Below, piece after piece: positions 34,466-45,191 of a DNA stretch of 64,000 nt. Numbering within the stretch: the stretch's first letter is position 1; each line of letters opens with the position of its first letter. The translations under genes and the position numbers were made by a program. The stretch is taken from assembly GCA_007026445.1 (NCBI GenBank), contig VDMD01000017.1, forward strand, positions 248,001 to 312,000. Direction: 5' to 3'. This DNA comes from Schizophyllum amplum. Lineage: Eukaryota; Basidiomycota; Agaricomycetes; Agaricales; Schizophyllaceae. Below the pieces are notes generated by a model that did not search any database, was not told the DNA's origin, and was given only the letters and a program-made list of their open reading frames with translations.

Positions 34466-35500
34466 ATGGTACCTTCCACCATCTCCGCGGCCACCTCTCT
34501 GGCGTCTATCCGGTCCGACTCGCTCGCGTCTATCCAGGCCGTCGAGGACTTGCTCATCCCTCGACTCTCCCTCAGCCGCACCAGCTCATGCCAAACCGTC
34601 CATGCTCCCTCGCACAAAACCTCCTTCCCCGACGCCTCCCATGCCACCGACGCCTCCCGTGCCACCAACCGCTCGCCTGTCACCGACTCCCCGTCTACCA
34701 CCGACTCCCCGTCTGCCACCGACTCCCCGCCCGCCACCGACGCCCCCCTCCTCATAACCTTCGACACCAACATGCGCGTCCTCGCCAGCGCGCGCTGGGT
34801 CAGCGAAAACGAGCTCGAGGACGTCCGCGGCGAAGCCGGCCTCCTCGGCGTCAACGAGTACTCCGAGCAGCTCGCAGCCTACAAGGGCCTCCTCGACAGC
34901 GCGCGCAGGCGTGCTAGGGCGGCAGATGACAACGACGAATATATGGCGGACGACGCGACGGAGATGGCGGACGATGTCACGGAGCCCATCTCCGATGTCG
35001 CCACCGAGCCCTTCTCAGACATCGCTACCGATCCCCTCTCCGATGTAGCCATCCAGCCCTTCTCCAACGTAGTCACGCAACCCTTGTCCGACGCCACCAC
35101 CGAACTCGACGCGATGGAAGAGGGCACCGACGACACGACCTACTTGACTCTTGCCGATGACTACTCTATGAGCCCCACCTACGCCCCCATGGACACCGAC
35201 ACCGACGAGGACACTGAGCGCGAGCGCATCCTATCCTCGCCCGCTGCACTACAGTGGCGCAAACTCCGCGCCCAGTACTCCCTCCGCCGCACCTACATGA
35301 CGCAGAACCTCCGCGAGGTCCCGCGCGCTGGGCCTTCCATACAGGAGGAGGATGAGGGGACGGAGGCGCACCCCTACATTGAGCCCCTGGCGAGCGGCGC
35401 GTGCCCCGAGTGTGGCCAGCTCTGCGAGACGAAGAAGGAATGGATCGACCATGCGTGGTGTTACAACATCGAGCATAACATCGATATCGACAGTGACTGA
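34466..35500 (+). CDS. Repeat-rich protein with a C-terminal zinc-finger-like motif
   Basis: Single-exon gene of 344 residues, not recognised. The N-terminus is Ser/Ala-rich (MVPSTISAATSLASIRSDS). Residues about 57-92 are a Thr/Asp/Ser/Pro repeat (TDSPSTTDSPSATDSP). Residues about 170-210 hold a degenerate 8-residue acidic repeat of the kind TEPFSDIA-TDPLSDVA-IQPFSNVV. An acidic stretch follows (DTDTDEDTERER). Near the C-terminus, CPECGQLCETKKEWIDH then CYNIEH offers Cys and His ligands for one zinc-finger-like motif. No signal peptide or membrane helix is seen. The DNA repeats behind both protein repeats suggest length variation between strains. Confidence 0.7.
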   Translation: MVPSTISAATSLASIRSDSLASIQAVEDLLIPRLSLSRTSSCQTVHAPSHKTSFPDASHATDASRATNRSPVTDSPSTTDSPSATDSPPATDAPLLITFDTNMRVLASARWVSENELEDVRGEAGLLGVNEYSEQLAAYKGLLDSARRRARAADDNDEYMADDATEMADDVTEPISDVATEPFSDIATDPLSDVAIQPFSNVVTQPLSDATTELDAMEEGTDDTTYLTLADDYSMSPTYAPMDTDTDEDTERERILSSPAALQWRKLRAQYSLRRTYMTQNLREVPRAGPSIQEEDEGTEAHPYIEPLASGACPECGQLCETKKEWIDHAWCYNIEHNIDIDSD

Positions 35501-36002
35501 GTATAGTCGAGGCGCACCTGCACTTGTAAGTGGTACCGCCCACAAAGATATTTCCCCCTTCTTCATGCCCCCTTCATTCACCGTCTTCCGCTCTGTCCAA
35601 ACTCTTCCCTCGTCTCCTCCGCCTCGCACACATCATACTCATCACAAGCAATATATTGATATAAGATAAAGTATTGTTATGTTACAAGTAGGGATTGCAA
35701 TTGGTCGTGTACGAAGGTCGTAAAACAACAACAAAAGGCATCAACACAAAAGGAAGTCGTCATGTACAAATTGAGTTGGAGGCGAAAAGGTGCGGTAGGG
35801 TGCAAGAAACGATGCGGTCCAGAAAAAGGGAGCGGAGACAGTAGTCCATGTAGGCACCGGCGGCGAGACAGACAAAGACAATCCTTCCGAACAAAGAAGA
35901 AAGGGTAACAAGCGGGGCTGACCGAGCAAAGAACAAGAGAGAGAAAGGCTTCGGCAGGAAAAACGAGGTATACTTGGTTTTGCGTTGCCAACTCGCTCAC
36001 GC
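35501..36002. other. Intergenic between convergent 34466 gene and CSC1-like gene
   Basis: Convergent 3' ends. Purine-rich on the plus strand, pyrimidine-rich on the minus strand. No gene seen. Confidence 0.5.
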
Positions 36003-39000
36003 TCAGTGGTCATGCCCACCCTTCCACTCCTCATCCGGCGGCCCCCTCGACACATCCACCACCCCCTTCTCGTTCATCACCGCGCCCACATCGCTCGCCT
36101 CCACTCCCGCGCTCGTCAGCTCACCGACAAGCAAGCCACTGAGCCCGAGCGGGTCGCGCGGTACCCAGATCCACGGCTGCGGCTCGTGCAGCGCAGGGTG
36201 GTCGAAAGCGTGCTCCTCGTCGTACTCGTTGTAGCCGTTCTCCTCCGTCGCGTTGCTGCGCGCCCCCATTGCGTTGTTGCGCACGCCTGCGTCGGCGGGG
36301 ATAAGGTGCGGGCTGATAGGGCTGTTGCCCGTGACGGACGAGGTATCGGTGGACACAATGGAGTTCTTGCGTACGAGACCCGCCCCGCTCGAGCCTTCTT
36401 CGCTACGACGAGCCTTCTCCGTCGAGTACTTCGGCGAGCGCGAGTGCGCGTGCTCGGAGCGAGCTTCGTTGTTCGTAAACTTCTCCTTGAGATGGCCGAG
36501 CTTGTCCATGCGGCGGCGGACACCGTGCTGCATGTCTGCACTACCGTTAGCTGTGTCGCGTCTGCAGATAGGGCTTTTGCTCACTGTTACGGTTGAAGAG
36601 GTCCATCTCCCCACCTTTGAGGTGGTCAGCGTTCTCCAGCTGGTAGCGCTCAGCCGCATCCTTAGTCGCAATGTCCATCGGCAGATAGCTCGTGATCGCT
36701 GAAGGCCCTAGTTAAACCTGATATCGCTCCAAAGTAAAGACAAGACGTACGTGCGTAAGCGTTGCGAATGGTCGAATGCGTCATGATGGTAACGATGATG
36801 AGGATAATCATCAAGACACCCTCGATGATGGACGAGATCTTCGACGTTCCAATCTTCAAGAAGAACAGGATGGCGAGGACGACCTGCTCGATGTACAAGC
36901 CAACGACTGCAATGAAGTTAGCAAGCTGTCAGTTTTCAACCGAATATGTGCACGTACAAAGGTTGCTAATCGCCATCGGGAAGTAAAGACCACCCGACTC
37001 GACTTCCTCTGGCTGGTCGTACACCTGCATGAACACTGGACGTATTGTAAGCCTCACGCCGACAACGTCCACCGCTGTACTCACAGAACTTGTACGCAAT
37101 AAAGAACAGCAGGAAGCTGACGAACGCGGCAGCGTTGATCAACGGCGTCAAGATGCTGTACGAAAATCCAATCGTCGCAATGAGTGACATCCGCGGCATA
37201 AGCGTGCCAAAGTCAGCCTAAGCCGAAGTCAGTATGTGTCATGAACTCAATGTAGGGACTAGACTTACCGACGGCATGAGGAACATGATCCCGTACGTCT
37301 GCCTGGGTGTGCTCCCAAGCAGCCGCTTCTTGATAAAGTACATGACGATAGGAACCAGCTGCGCAAGCGCGCCTCCCGCGCCAGCCAGGCCTTGGGTGAC
37401 TGAAGCAGCATCAGACTATGTACACTAAAACTGAACTGAACAAACTGCTTACTGATGTACGTCAGGAAGAATATGCTCGCTCCCGGAAGCTTCGTAGCTA
37501 GGGCGGATACTGCGCTCGTGGGGTCGGCGACGATCTGCACATGTCAGTCAAATTGTGACGGGCGTTGGACACTGCACTTACATCCTGAATCGCGTTCACG
37601 ATGCCGGACGACAATGTCACGATTATGAAACCGTGACTGATAACTCGTCAGCATTGCCCGAGAGGGAGGGAATCTCTAAACCGCTTACATCACGAGAAAC
37701 ATGAAGTAGCGCTTGTAGACATTCGTCGAGATGATGGAGTATCGGGGCAGGCACGAGTACCACGCGAGGACTGCAAGCTGGTAAGCAAAAGTCGGGCTTG
37801 ATGGAGAGCTAATACGCACAGCGCAGGAACTTAGGAAGAAGCGCGAACAGCAGTGCGAGCAAAACAGGGGGTAAAATACCCTCGATGATACCAAGGGGCA
37901 CCGACGGGACTGCAGATGAGTTAGCTTCCTACATGCAACACTACACTGGAGAACTCACTAGTGCAAATCCAGGCCAGCCACGAAACGTTCGTGCACAGGC
38001 CAGAGATGTTGCTGACAGCACCGACGAATGCGACGGGAACCGCCCAGAAGATAATCAAGGCGATCGTCGCCACCCAAGAGATCGTTTTCCGTACCTTTGG
38101 GCCAATCAGAACAGCACTCACAAATCGATGCAAAAACAATCTCACCTTCACCTCAACCGGGCCATCGTCCAAGTTCGCCCAGACAATGTCCTTCGGATGC
38201 GCCTCCATCCATTTCTCCGTCATCTTGAGCGGCTCGTGGTGACTGACGCACTGCGCAAGGATGTGCGCGCCCATCTGGAGGTTGCAGCGCACAAAAGCGC
38301 TGCCCTTAAACTCCTTGGTGTGGCTGTCGGCACGTAGGATATCAATTTCTTTGTTAAGGCGGTCGATATCAAACTGTAACGAAATCAGTGCATGCCGAGG
38401 TCAAAAATAAGCAAATACTGACCTTCCAGTATTCAACCGAATCGACCTTCTTGCCGAGGAGCCCAAGGAAACCGGTGCGGTGGTGCGGGCGCTTGTTGGC
38501 GGGAACGAGCTCGTTGAGCAGGTCCACCGAAGGAGGCGGCATTTCGAGGTTGTCAGAGTGCATGCTCTCAGGGTCGGACTTCTTGTCCTTCTTCACGAGC
38601 TTCTGGTGCTGCGTCTGCCTCTTGTGCCACGCCTTGACCGCGAGGCGCAGAAGCTTGCTCTCCGCGCCTTCGAGCTTCTTGCACGCCTTCTGGCGCTCCT
38701 CGAAGAGCTTGTTGAGCGCGCGGGTGTCACGGTAGAGCCAGACGCGGTCCACGCCACCGGGGATGAAGGATGCGAAGGTGCGCATGGCCTGCTCGGACGC
38801 CAGCTCGTCGGGAACCGCGGTGATGAGAACCGTGCGGGACTGGGGAAGACACTGATGGGCCTCCGAGAGGAGGAACTGGTGACGCGCGCGGACGAAGTGG
38901 TTCATCTCGCGCCGGAGCATGTACAGCACGAAGAATGAGAGGATGTAAGCCAGGATGATGTGGGCGGCGAATCGCGCAGAGTAACGGTCGTCATCGCCGA

Positions 39001-39500
39001 TGCTGCGTGTTGTTAGATGGGCTATATAAACAAGGGGCAAGGACTCACTTTTCCCAGGATATCGTCTTCAGACCCTTATTGCCCGTGCTAACGCCTACGT
39101 TGTCGACGGGCATGAGGACAGCGGCGGTGGAGACCATGAAGACGAAAAAAATGATGACGAGGAGGCGGAGGAAGCGGATGAACATGTACGCGTCAAGCCC
39201 ATTCTTCTGGATGATGTCGGCGGTGGGTGCCCTCAAGAGGGCTGGTAACCAGCCAAAGACACCCTTGGGGAGCTCATTAGAGCGTTTCCTGCGCGAGGGG
39301 ATGAGTATATGCGCGTAAAAGTGGGGAGACACGCACTCGGGGGGCGGGAGAAACGTGCGGGGGTAATATATGCGCTCGAGCCTCTGCTTGAGGATGATGA
39401 ACGCGCCGACCTCGACTGCGAGGAGGGCAGCATTGACGACGAGCGCGGTGACGAAGCTGGTGTCTGTGCTGCTGGCCGCCTTGTCTGCGGAGGCGGACAT
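36003..39500 (-). CDS. CSC1/OSCA/TMEM63-like cation channel (DUF221 family)
   Basis: Multi-pass membrane protein of the calcium-permeable, stress-gated channel family (Csc1/Rsn1/Phm7 relatives). The ATG is at 39500 and the TGA at 36005-36003. The first five exons are 39500-39337, 39288-39049, 39002-38423, 38373-38146 and 38094-37959; more follow, about a dozen in all. The N-terminal helix is FVTALVVNAALLAVEVGAFI, then YYPRTFLPP and GVFGWLPALLRAPTADIIQK, a family block. FLRLLVIIFFVFMVSTAAVL and HIILAYILSFFVLYML are the next helices. The cytosolic part has SRTVLITAVPDELASE and a Lys-rich coiled segment. DIVWANLDDGPVEVK precedes the pore helices (TIALIIFWAVPVAFVG). The tail is hydrophilic and ends DEEWKGGHDH. 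Family is clear; later exon edges were not all fixed. Confidence 0.88.
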
Positions 39501-40296
39501 GGTGGACGATGGTGGAAGTAAGAGTCAAGGAGCGTCTTTACTTGTATTTAGGCGGCGTCGATGCTCCACATGCGCGAAAATGAGCGAGACAGCTGTCGCG
39601 AACTCTAAAGCTGATAGTCAGGGGCGCGCGCGGATGTTGATGTCATGCACGGCGTTCGATCGCAATCACGGCCTCTTTCTCGAGCACGCCCCCCGGCCCG
39701 CCCAGTCTCAGTTCACCTGCTCCCAGCGCGACCAGGCGAGAACAATGCCCGGCTAGGGTCCGGCTACCCGCAATGTTGTATGTCATCGTCGCGGCACACA
39801 ACGTTCTCACAGTGCCCACCTTGACATGCATCAACCCACCGAGTTGGCGGACAGAAGACAGCAGTCACGTAATGATCCCAATCGCCTCGTCCTCGAAAGT
39901 CGAACGTCTCGTCCGCCACAGCAGTCTTCATCGTGGCACAGCAAAGTCTATGAAGAGTCTGTAGATGTCTTACGTACCTGCCGCGGTAGCTGTACGCGTC
40001 TAGACTCTATCAGCTTTGCCCTGTGTACATACACACCGCACGAGGGAAGGTACCTGACGCTGCGGATAGGTGGCGGATAGCAGTCTTCGGGTGGAGTTTG
40101 ACCGAATATGGAAGGCCTTGTGCGAGATGACGCGTCCAGGAGGTGTTCTACAGTCCAAAGATGCTCGAGCTCGTTCGCTCTCGATAGCACAGGGCAGTAC
40201 AGAAGCCTCGGGACCTGTGCTCGCGACTTGTATCGGTGTCTGTGGAGGATGTTTGAGAACGCTGCCTGTGGCGCAGCACACGGCTTACACTGTCAC
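39501..40296. other. Intergenic, upstream of CSC1-like gene
   Basis: Promoter region of the channel gene, then sequence without supported genes up to a tRNA. Confidence 0.5.
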
Positions 40297-40386
40297 GGCC
40301 TGATGGTCTAGTAGTATGATTCCTTGTTAGGGCATGTTCTACTGCACTCATCGAGGAGGTCCCGGGTTCAATTCCCGGTCAGGCCC
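40297..40386 (+). tRNA. tRNA-Pro (AGG), 18-nt intron
   Basis: Nearly the same mature tRNA as at 32968-33056 but on the plus strand: acceptor GGCCTGA/TCAGGCC, anticodon loop TTAGGG, anticodon stem CCTTG/CGAGG, T-arm CCGGG-TTCAATT-CCCGG, discriminator C. The intron differs in sequence and is one base longer. Confidence 0.93.
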
Positions 40387-40718
40387 GTTATTTGACTTCG
40401 AGTGTCCTTTTTGCATACCAGTTGCTCTTCAATCTTACCTACTGTAAGTACGCTCGTTCGCAGTTGGCGAGGTCGTCGAAGGCGAACTTCGGTGGAAGAA
40501 AATCACTGCGCAATACGTCATGCGTTATGTACGTCACTGCCCTATCAGGTGAATGGCACGTGCCATCGGAACCGAAGAATCCTCGTGGCGCTACGTCAGC
40601 TCTGATCTTTCACTTCACCGTCGCTGGCAATCGAAGCCGCAATCCTCGCTCTCTTTGTCTCCGCACTTCGTTCAGCCACACTCACGCTACGCCGACGAGT
40701 ACTGCAGCCACTTGCATC
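40387..40718. other. Decayed promoter-like region before psi-A (40719)
   Basis: The last 60 bp (CTCTTTGTCTCC... CAGCCAC) resemble the segment just before the A6 start. No gene seen. Confidence 0.45.
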
Positions 40719-41459
40719 ATGTCACTATACTTATCTGCCGCACCCCACTGAGGGTCAATGCATGATCGGCGCCGACTCAACGATCTTCATCGTGTCACTC
40801 CAGTGTCACTCTCATCCCGCTCGAGGCCGCAGATGCGAAGAACTTCCAAGTCCACCTCGCTTTTGCTAATGCCCTTTCTCGAAACCGATGTTACTTAGGT
40901 TGCGTCACGGGAATTTGGCGTTCGAGTCCTCGAGGTGATCCACTGTAGATACTACTTGAATTCGCGGGAGAACAGGATCTGCTGACATTGGACAACAACG
41001 CAATGTAGTCATTCGATCTTCAACTAACAGAAGCTCCAGTCCGGGAAAACATATGCAGGATGTACGCTCCAGGAGGTCGATCCTGACGCTCCAGACCGCG
41101 GTATTCAATCGACATTGGGGATTCCAGCGCAGCGCCGCTTCGCGCGAAGGCACAGCTGCAGCGGTCACCGCTCAAGTGGCGTGGCTCCAGCTGCCTCCGC
41201 GCAAAGACCTGCCCATGCGGTCCGCCCTCACTCACTCGTTGCGCTCCGTCCTCACTCGCCCGCTCGATCGCCCATGCGACAAACCTCGTCGGCGCTACGT
41301 TATCACGAGCTGACGCGCAATCCGACAGCGTGGAGACTGACGCGCAATCCGCCCGCGTAGACGAAGCGCGATGGCCAGTTCCCGACGCCCAGGTTCACGA
41401 GCAACGACTGGGCTTACTTTTGATACAGCAACTGTCTCAATGCGCCACCGACGACGTAG
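40719..41459 (+). pseudogene. Family A relic with internal deletion
   Basis: ATG at 40719 begins a decayed exon 1 similar to that of A6, with a stop after MSLYLSAAPH and later CGCTCGAGGCCGCAGATG in place of the MPLEAAD codons. At 41040 a VRENICRMYAP exon 3 start runs, without the intervening 700 bp, into the exon 4 segment that in A6 encodes DPDAPDPN. The tail regains GQFPTPRFTSNDWAYF, followed by a TGA and NAPPTT. The deletion, stops and frame changes mark it as dead. Nearest relatives are A6 and A7. Confidence 0.75.
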
Positions 41460-41797
41460 GTTGCGACTTCGTAGCATCCAAACGCATTGACAAAACCCTC
41501 GAGTATCTCGAGCTCGCGCACGTCACCGGCAGCCGGGATACGCCTACCGGACTGGTGCTTCAACATGTCCGCGCATCGCATCGTCGTGGCGCTGCCTCCC
41601 GCTCTCACGCGACAAGCTCGAGAGTTCGTGATCGCACGACTATCCATGGACTAGCCAATGCCCCACCTCTGTTAGGTCCAGTCACGATTGTGGCGGCGCA
41701 CACGCCACGTCTAATGGCATACTAGCGATATCAGCAGGCCTTCCTCGAGCTCAAGACTATGGGAAGCGTCGTGCTGTCGCCATAAGCAGCACCCGCG
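41460..41797. repeat. Paralogous 3' flank (also behind A6 and A7)
   Basis: Sequence from GGTTGCGACTTCG onward matches 46550-46700 behind A6 and 48733-48870 behind A7, and from 41690 it matches 49020-49070. It shows that relic, A6 and A7 arose by segmental copying that included non-coding flank. Confidence 0.65.
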
Positions 41798-42075
41798 ATG
41801 CCCGCGAGCGCCAAGCGTACAATGTTCCTTAGCAACGACAAGATCGGGGCCATTCTTGAGCCTCTCCAGTCTGCGCCCCACCGTGTCCGAGTCGCAATCA
41901 GGCCGACGGTACCGTCGTGCAATGATAGACTCTCAATAACCACTGACGACCCTCAAGCAATGGATCGCCGCCGTCTCTGTCTTCAACTCATATGCGCCGC
42001 TCGATACTGGAAGGGACACCATCATCGATGTTTGGGCTTGCCGTTCCCGTGTATCTTGCGACGACATGCGTGGAA
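41798..42075. repeat. Paralogous non-coding segment, empty-site version
   Basis: Similar to 50480-50745 (for example GCCTCTCCAGTCTGCGCC against GCCTCTCGAGTCTTCTTCCC, and ATATGCGCCGCTCGATACTGG against TATGCGCCGCTAGACTCGCTG). Here the preceding 23-bp unit occurs once and no transposon is present. No long open frame is shared, so I treat it as non-coding. Confidence 0.6.
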
Positions 42076-42708
42076 GGAACTTAGCTGAGCTTGAGTCTTC
42101 GCCGACTGACCTGTGCCATCGAATCACATTTTGCGCGAAGGTCGGTCAATATCTACATAATATGCGCCGCCTCGCCTTATACTAGTACACTCTCTGCAAC
42201 CGACCCCGGGCTCGCAATGTGAATTGAGTGGCAGACTACAGAACAGTCAAACGGCGGTCCCTACTAAACGAGAATGTTGGTCCCTCCCATTGCCAGAACC
42301 AACAACTGGACTACTAGCCGTTACATGCCCGTATTCAGTCAGTTGGAGAGGAGCCGTCGCGAAACTCAGAGCTACTTATCTTCCGCGTCTCTCTGATTCC
42401 AACTCGCTAATCACGCGTCCGTTCCAATAGATAATCATTCATTCACAGATAAAATATAAGTAGAAAGAAGGACAAGCTTCAAGAAGAAGGAAAGGAAGGA
42501 GTTGAACGAAGTGGCCACCGCGCCGGCAGTGTTGCGGAATTAGGGGTGAGTAAAACAAGTAAAAAGACAGACATGAGGGAGCAGAATGCATGAATATACG
42601 AGTGTCAATACATATAGGGAATGCGCGAGTTACACGAGTGCTCCAGGCACTTGAGAAGGAATGCGTGAGGGAGTGGAAATGTGGGGAAATGAATGAGAGG
42701 TGGGGGTA
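42076..42708. other. Intergenic, 3' side of B2
   Basis: No gene seen. The stretch next to B2 is its 3' UTR. Confidence 0.5.
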
Positions 42709-44828
42709 CTACTTGCCCTTGCCCTTGCCCTTGCCCTTGTCGCCCTTCTTGGGCGGCGCGGCTGGCGGCGGCATGTCATCGGCGGAGTCGTCCTCGGGCA
42801 CCTGCTTCTTCTTGGTACGCTGCTTCTTCGTGCGCGGGCGCGAAGACTTCCCGTCGGCGTCGTCGGTCTCGTCGTCGGTCCTGTCCGTGGCCGTACGCCG
42901 TGCGTTCTTCGGCGGCGGCTTGGTGGACGGCCCGGGGTCGTTGGCCGTGGACAGACCTGGGTCGTTGACCGTGGATGAGGCCCCGACTACGACTTGGCTC
43001 TTCTGCCGGCGTGGACGAAGCTCCCGGGCGCCCTGTCGCGTCGGTGCAGATGGTACATCAGGCGCAGCGGCGGCGGCGAGTTCTTTGCGGGAAGCGAAGC
43101 TGGCCTTGCGCTTCGGTTGCTTGCGCGTAGGCTCCCGAGCGACCTTGGGAAGAGAGCCTGGGGCTTGAAGCTCTAGGTTGGCCGGAAGAGATGTAGCTGG
43201 CGGGTGCTTCCAGGTAGACTGCTGCATGGTAGGAACATCTTCGTTGGGTGCGGTCATCACGCCGACGCCACGAGCTTGAGCATGCCGGTCCGTCGACTCG
43301 TCAGTAGCTGTTGCTGAGGGAGCCAATTTGCCGAAAGCAGCGAAGTTGCTCGCAGTCCCAGCCGTAGCATCTGGTGTCGAGGCTTCCAAAGCGGGGTTGA
43401 GGGTATCCAGGCCAGATTTGGGAGGCTGCTCGGGAACGGTGATGTCGTCGGAGCCAGGTACATCGAGGTCGAAAGATCGTAGTTCCTCATCATCAGAGAG
43501 GTCGGCGAGGGCATGAGCAACAGACGCGACGTCGCGGGCGTCCTGGGTGGATGACGAAGAGACAGGCTTAAGAGACTCAGGTGAAACAACAGGGTCGGCT
43601 GTTTCCACATCCTGCTCTCTCGTCGTTGCCGGTGCATCCGTTGGCTGCGTATTGCGTGTCTTCGAGCGGGTCAAGAGACCGCCCGCATCGCAGGGCTCCT
43701 CGCCAGGTTGGTCGAGAAACCAACGTTTAGCTGTTGGGTAAACGTGATCCCAAAACTCGATCACGTCCGCCTCTGGGATTCCCGCTGCCATCGTGTCAGG
43801 GTGATCGACGAGTCGGTACCACATCTTCGCTGCGTAGCCGAAGATAGCGAACACCGGCTTGGCGTGACTGTGAAGCCTGAAACCTTGGTCTCCCTGCTTG
43901 AGTATGTGGCAGGTCACGGTCGACGGCTTGTTCTCGAGAGACTGAGGCATCCGGGGGAAGTCGTCAGGCAGATCTGCATCCACGATCCGCGGGTTGTATT
44001 CTCCGGTTGGCACGTCATCTTCATCCTCCGCAGGGTCCTCAGCAACTTCAACTGGCGTGGACTTGTCCCTCAAATGCGCATAATCGCGGATATCGTCTGA
44101 GTAACGTCCGAAAACGTGATCGTGGTCGTTCGGGAACCCGTACATGATGTACTCGTAGGCGATATCATCGTCGGGGTACATCTTTGCAACACTGTGAGCA
44201 TACGAGAAGACTTCCTGAGGATACCACGCACCTCTTTCCAGTCCTTTCCCTCGATGATAAATTGCTCGAGCTCCGCCATCGACTTGACTATATCGACAGG
44301 CTTATAAGCCCAGTCCCCTGATCCGAGCAGCCAGTAAGCAATGCCGTCATAAATGTAGTGCAGATCTGCGTGGACTGACAGTGGCCATGAGATATTATTG
44401 ACGAAGATCATCACACTACAAACGTACCGATATCCTGATTGCCAGTGGCATCCAGATTCAAGTACCGGCCTTTGCCCTTCTTGATACCTATGGTTTTACG
44501 CAGGCGACTGAACTAGATGATATGTTCAGCGAGAGCAACGCAGGCGCAAAGTTTGGCTCACGATCTTGGGGTGGGTGCTATGCAGCTTTCTGGGAACAAG
44601 GTGCATGCAATGCAGAAGCCACCATGCGGTGAACATGCAGGTAATGAGGCATATCGATTTGCCGATAGTCGCTATAACCTTCTGTCTGATGTTCGGGCTG
44701 CGTCTATTGGGGGTGTTGACAGTGGGAGTTCCCTTAAAGGTTTCGCGGGGCTGAACGGGAGGACGAGAGGGAGTGTGATGGGCGTTAAGAGGCTTCCCAG
44801 AGGGACCACCGTCATTATCGCCAGCCAT
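42709..44828 (-). CDS. Family B protein B2, HNH_2-like, head-to-head with A6
   Basis: Four exons on the minus strand, 44828-44562, 44512-44428, 44365-44232 and 44181-42709, give 652 residues with intron phases 0, 1, 0. The HNH-like region reads ICLITCMFTAWWLLHCMHLV, RYLNLDATGNQDI and DLHYIYDGIAYWLLGSG, ending AYKP. The usual Gly after C-x2-T is Cys here. The middle has HSHAKPVFAIFGYAAKMWYR and TAKRWFLDQPGEE. The long tail is acidic then basic: LSDDEELRSFDLDVPGSDD, KQPKRKASFASRKE, ELRPRRQKSQVV, and an end of KGDKGKGKGKGK. TATAAAAG lies 65 bp upstream. The tail resembles that of B3 (ELRPRKQKSQ), so these two are closer to each other than to B1. Confidence 0.8.
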
Positions 44829-45191
44829 AACGAGACAGCCCGGGGAGATGGTGCAAGGGCAAGAACACGATACTAGAACGCGCCGGCGGCGGCTTTTATA
44901 GCAGCGCCCCTCATTACCGGCAGTCGCCCATTGTCCGCTCCAAATGGTCTTTGCATTCTAGCTCCGCAGTGATCTGACTCAGCGAGCGCCGAGGCAAATT
45001 GCGGCTGGAGGCCGACCGCTTGGTTGAAAAAGACGAACAATGGGACTGGTCACATTGCATGACGCGCGTGCTGATGTCACATGTAGCATGGCCGGCGCCG
45101 TCGGCCTTCCGGTCCGCGCATTCCAACACGTTTTGCTCTTTGTCTCCTGCACCCTCGACGATACCCAACGAGCACCGCAGCCACCGTCAGC
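44829..45191. promoter_or_regulatory. Shared divergent promoter of B2 and A6
   Basis: The 363 bp between divergent starts. TATAAAAG on the minus strand (44893-44900) lies 65 bp before B2. ACAATGG lies on the minus strand at 44928-44934, 100 bp from B2, and on the plus strand at 45037-45043 (as CGAACAATGG), 149 bp from A6. CACATG (45079-45084) takes the place of the CACGTG box, about 108 bp before A6. Confidence 0.65.

Noticed and set aside
41798..42088. Open frame of about 96 codons in the paralogous flank
   Set aside because: The paralogous copy at 50480-50745 does not keep the frame.
42709..43170. Plus-strand open frames rich in Arg, Gly and Ala opposite the B2 tail
   Set aside because: They are antisense shadows of the GC-rich B2 coding sequence.
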